Below are positions 40,753 to 40,817 of a stretch of DNA of 40,817 nt, in pieces. A program made the translations under genes and the position numbers. Each line of letters begins with the position of its first letter. Position 1 is the stretch's first letter. The stretch covers positions 1-40,817 of the forward strand of contig MWDO01000024.1 in NCBI GenBank assembly GCA_002070605.1. Direction: 5' to 3'. The notes beneath the pieces are model-generated. The model did not search any database, was not told the DNA's origin, and saw only the letters and a list, made by a program, of their open reading frames with translations. This DNA comes from Spirochaetes bacterium ADurb.Bin133 (GTDB taxonomy: Bacteria; Spirochaetota; GWE2-31-10; MWDO01).

Positions 40753-40817
40753 TTGATTAAATCTGCTAAAGCGGTTATAATTGAACCAAGTTTGGTTAAG
40801 TACGATGAAAGATTGTT
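40753..40817 (+). CDS. possible start of a gene running out of the window
   Basis: From a TTG at 40753, with AAGG 8 nt upstream, the frame reads LIKSAKAVIIEPSLVKYDER and stays open to the edge. The residue mix looks like real protein, but about 21 codons are too few to name it. The same frame stays open further upstream into repeat island 8, so the true 5' end may have been replaced by the repeat. Confidence 0.35.
   Translation, partial: MIKSAKAVIIEPSLVKYDERL

Overview
The window is gene-dense, AT-rich bacterial DNA from an organism with an outer membrane. That is shown by several lipoproteins with clear lipoboxes, Lgt and a FadL-like beta-barrel protein. The gene set best fits a spirochaete-like anaerobe: a NifU/NifS pair without nitrogenase genes, a soluble [FeFe]-hydrogenase-like/chemotaxis fusion, a double cyclic-nucleotide-binding regulator, TlyA, and many small TPR and secreted proteins. 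The taxonomic call is inference; the window holds no rRNA gene.

Layout. 1-9976: the start of a Na/Pi cotransporter (GTG start, cut by the window edge), small secreted or unknown genes, an MBL-fold hydrolase, a two-receiver response regulator, the nifU-nifS-TPR operon, a dual cNMP-binding regulator and two lipoproteins. 10138-15750: the hydrogenase-like signalling protein, a carboxylesterase, a sugar-type ABC ATPase and a solute-binding-like lipoprotein. 15898-22503: ClpC-type ATPase, prmC, an alpha/beta hydrolase with a Cys nucleophile, a DOMON protein, a seven-tRNA operon (Pro-Arg-His-Arg-Lys-Leu-Gly) with visible promoter and terminator, and lgt. 22722-28945: a tightly overlapping minus-strand run (ribH, ymdB-like, ispA, tlyA, TPR lipoprotein) and the hisS operon. 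29098-40817: a double ribbon-helix-helix-like protein, a radical SAM/SPASM plus small exported protein pair, a beta-barrel plus giant lipoprotein pair, a YejE-like permease with an epimerase and a TPR protein, a second double-RHH-like gene inside a repeat element, a divergent FdhD, and an unusual MnmA.

The most striking structure is a dispersed intergenic repeat system. At least 28 copies of a CATATG-centred motif (TTGACACATATG or GACGCATATGCGTC and variants) sit in eight intergenic islands, often with a second palindrome, GCGACAATTGTCGC. Four islands are bounded by inverted ends of the type CCGTCAGTTTTTTGGGG ... CCCCAAAAAACTGACGG. Two of these have convincing 13-14 bp AT-rich direct repeats directly outside the ends, so they look like inserted, non-autonomous mobile elements. 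The largest (37911-38672) carries a gene for a small protein that reads as two ribbon-helix-helix units in one chain. A paralogue at 29098-29601 lies next to a CATATG hairpin and has the same motif inside its coding sequence. I propose these proteins bind the palindromes. No transposase is visible in the window.

Other points worth attention are enzymes with altered key residues (MnmA, FdhD, the hydrogenase-like sensor, the Cys-nucleophile hydrolase, ClpC Walker B) and the radical SAM/lipoprotein pair of unknown product.
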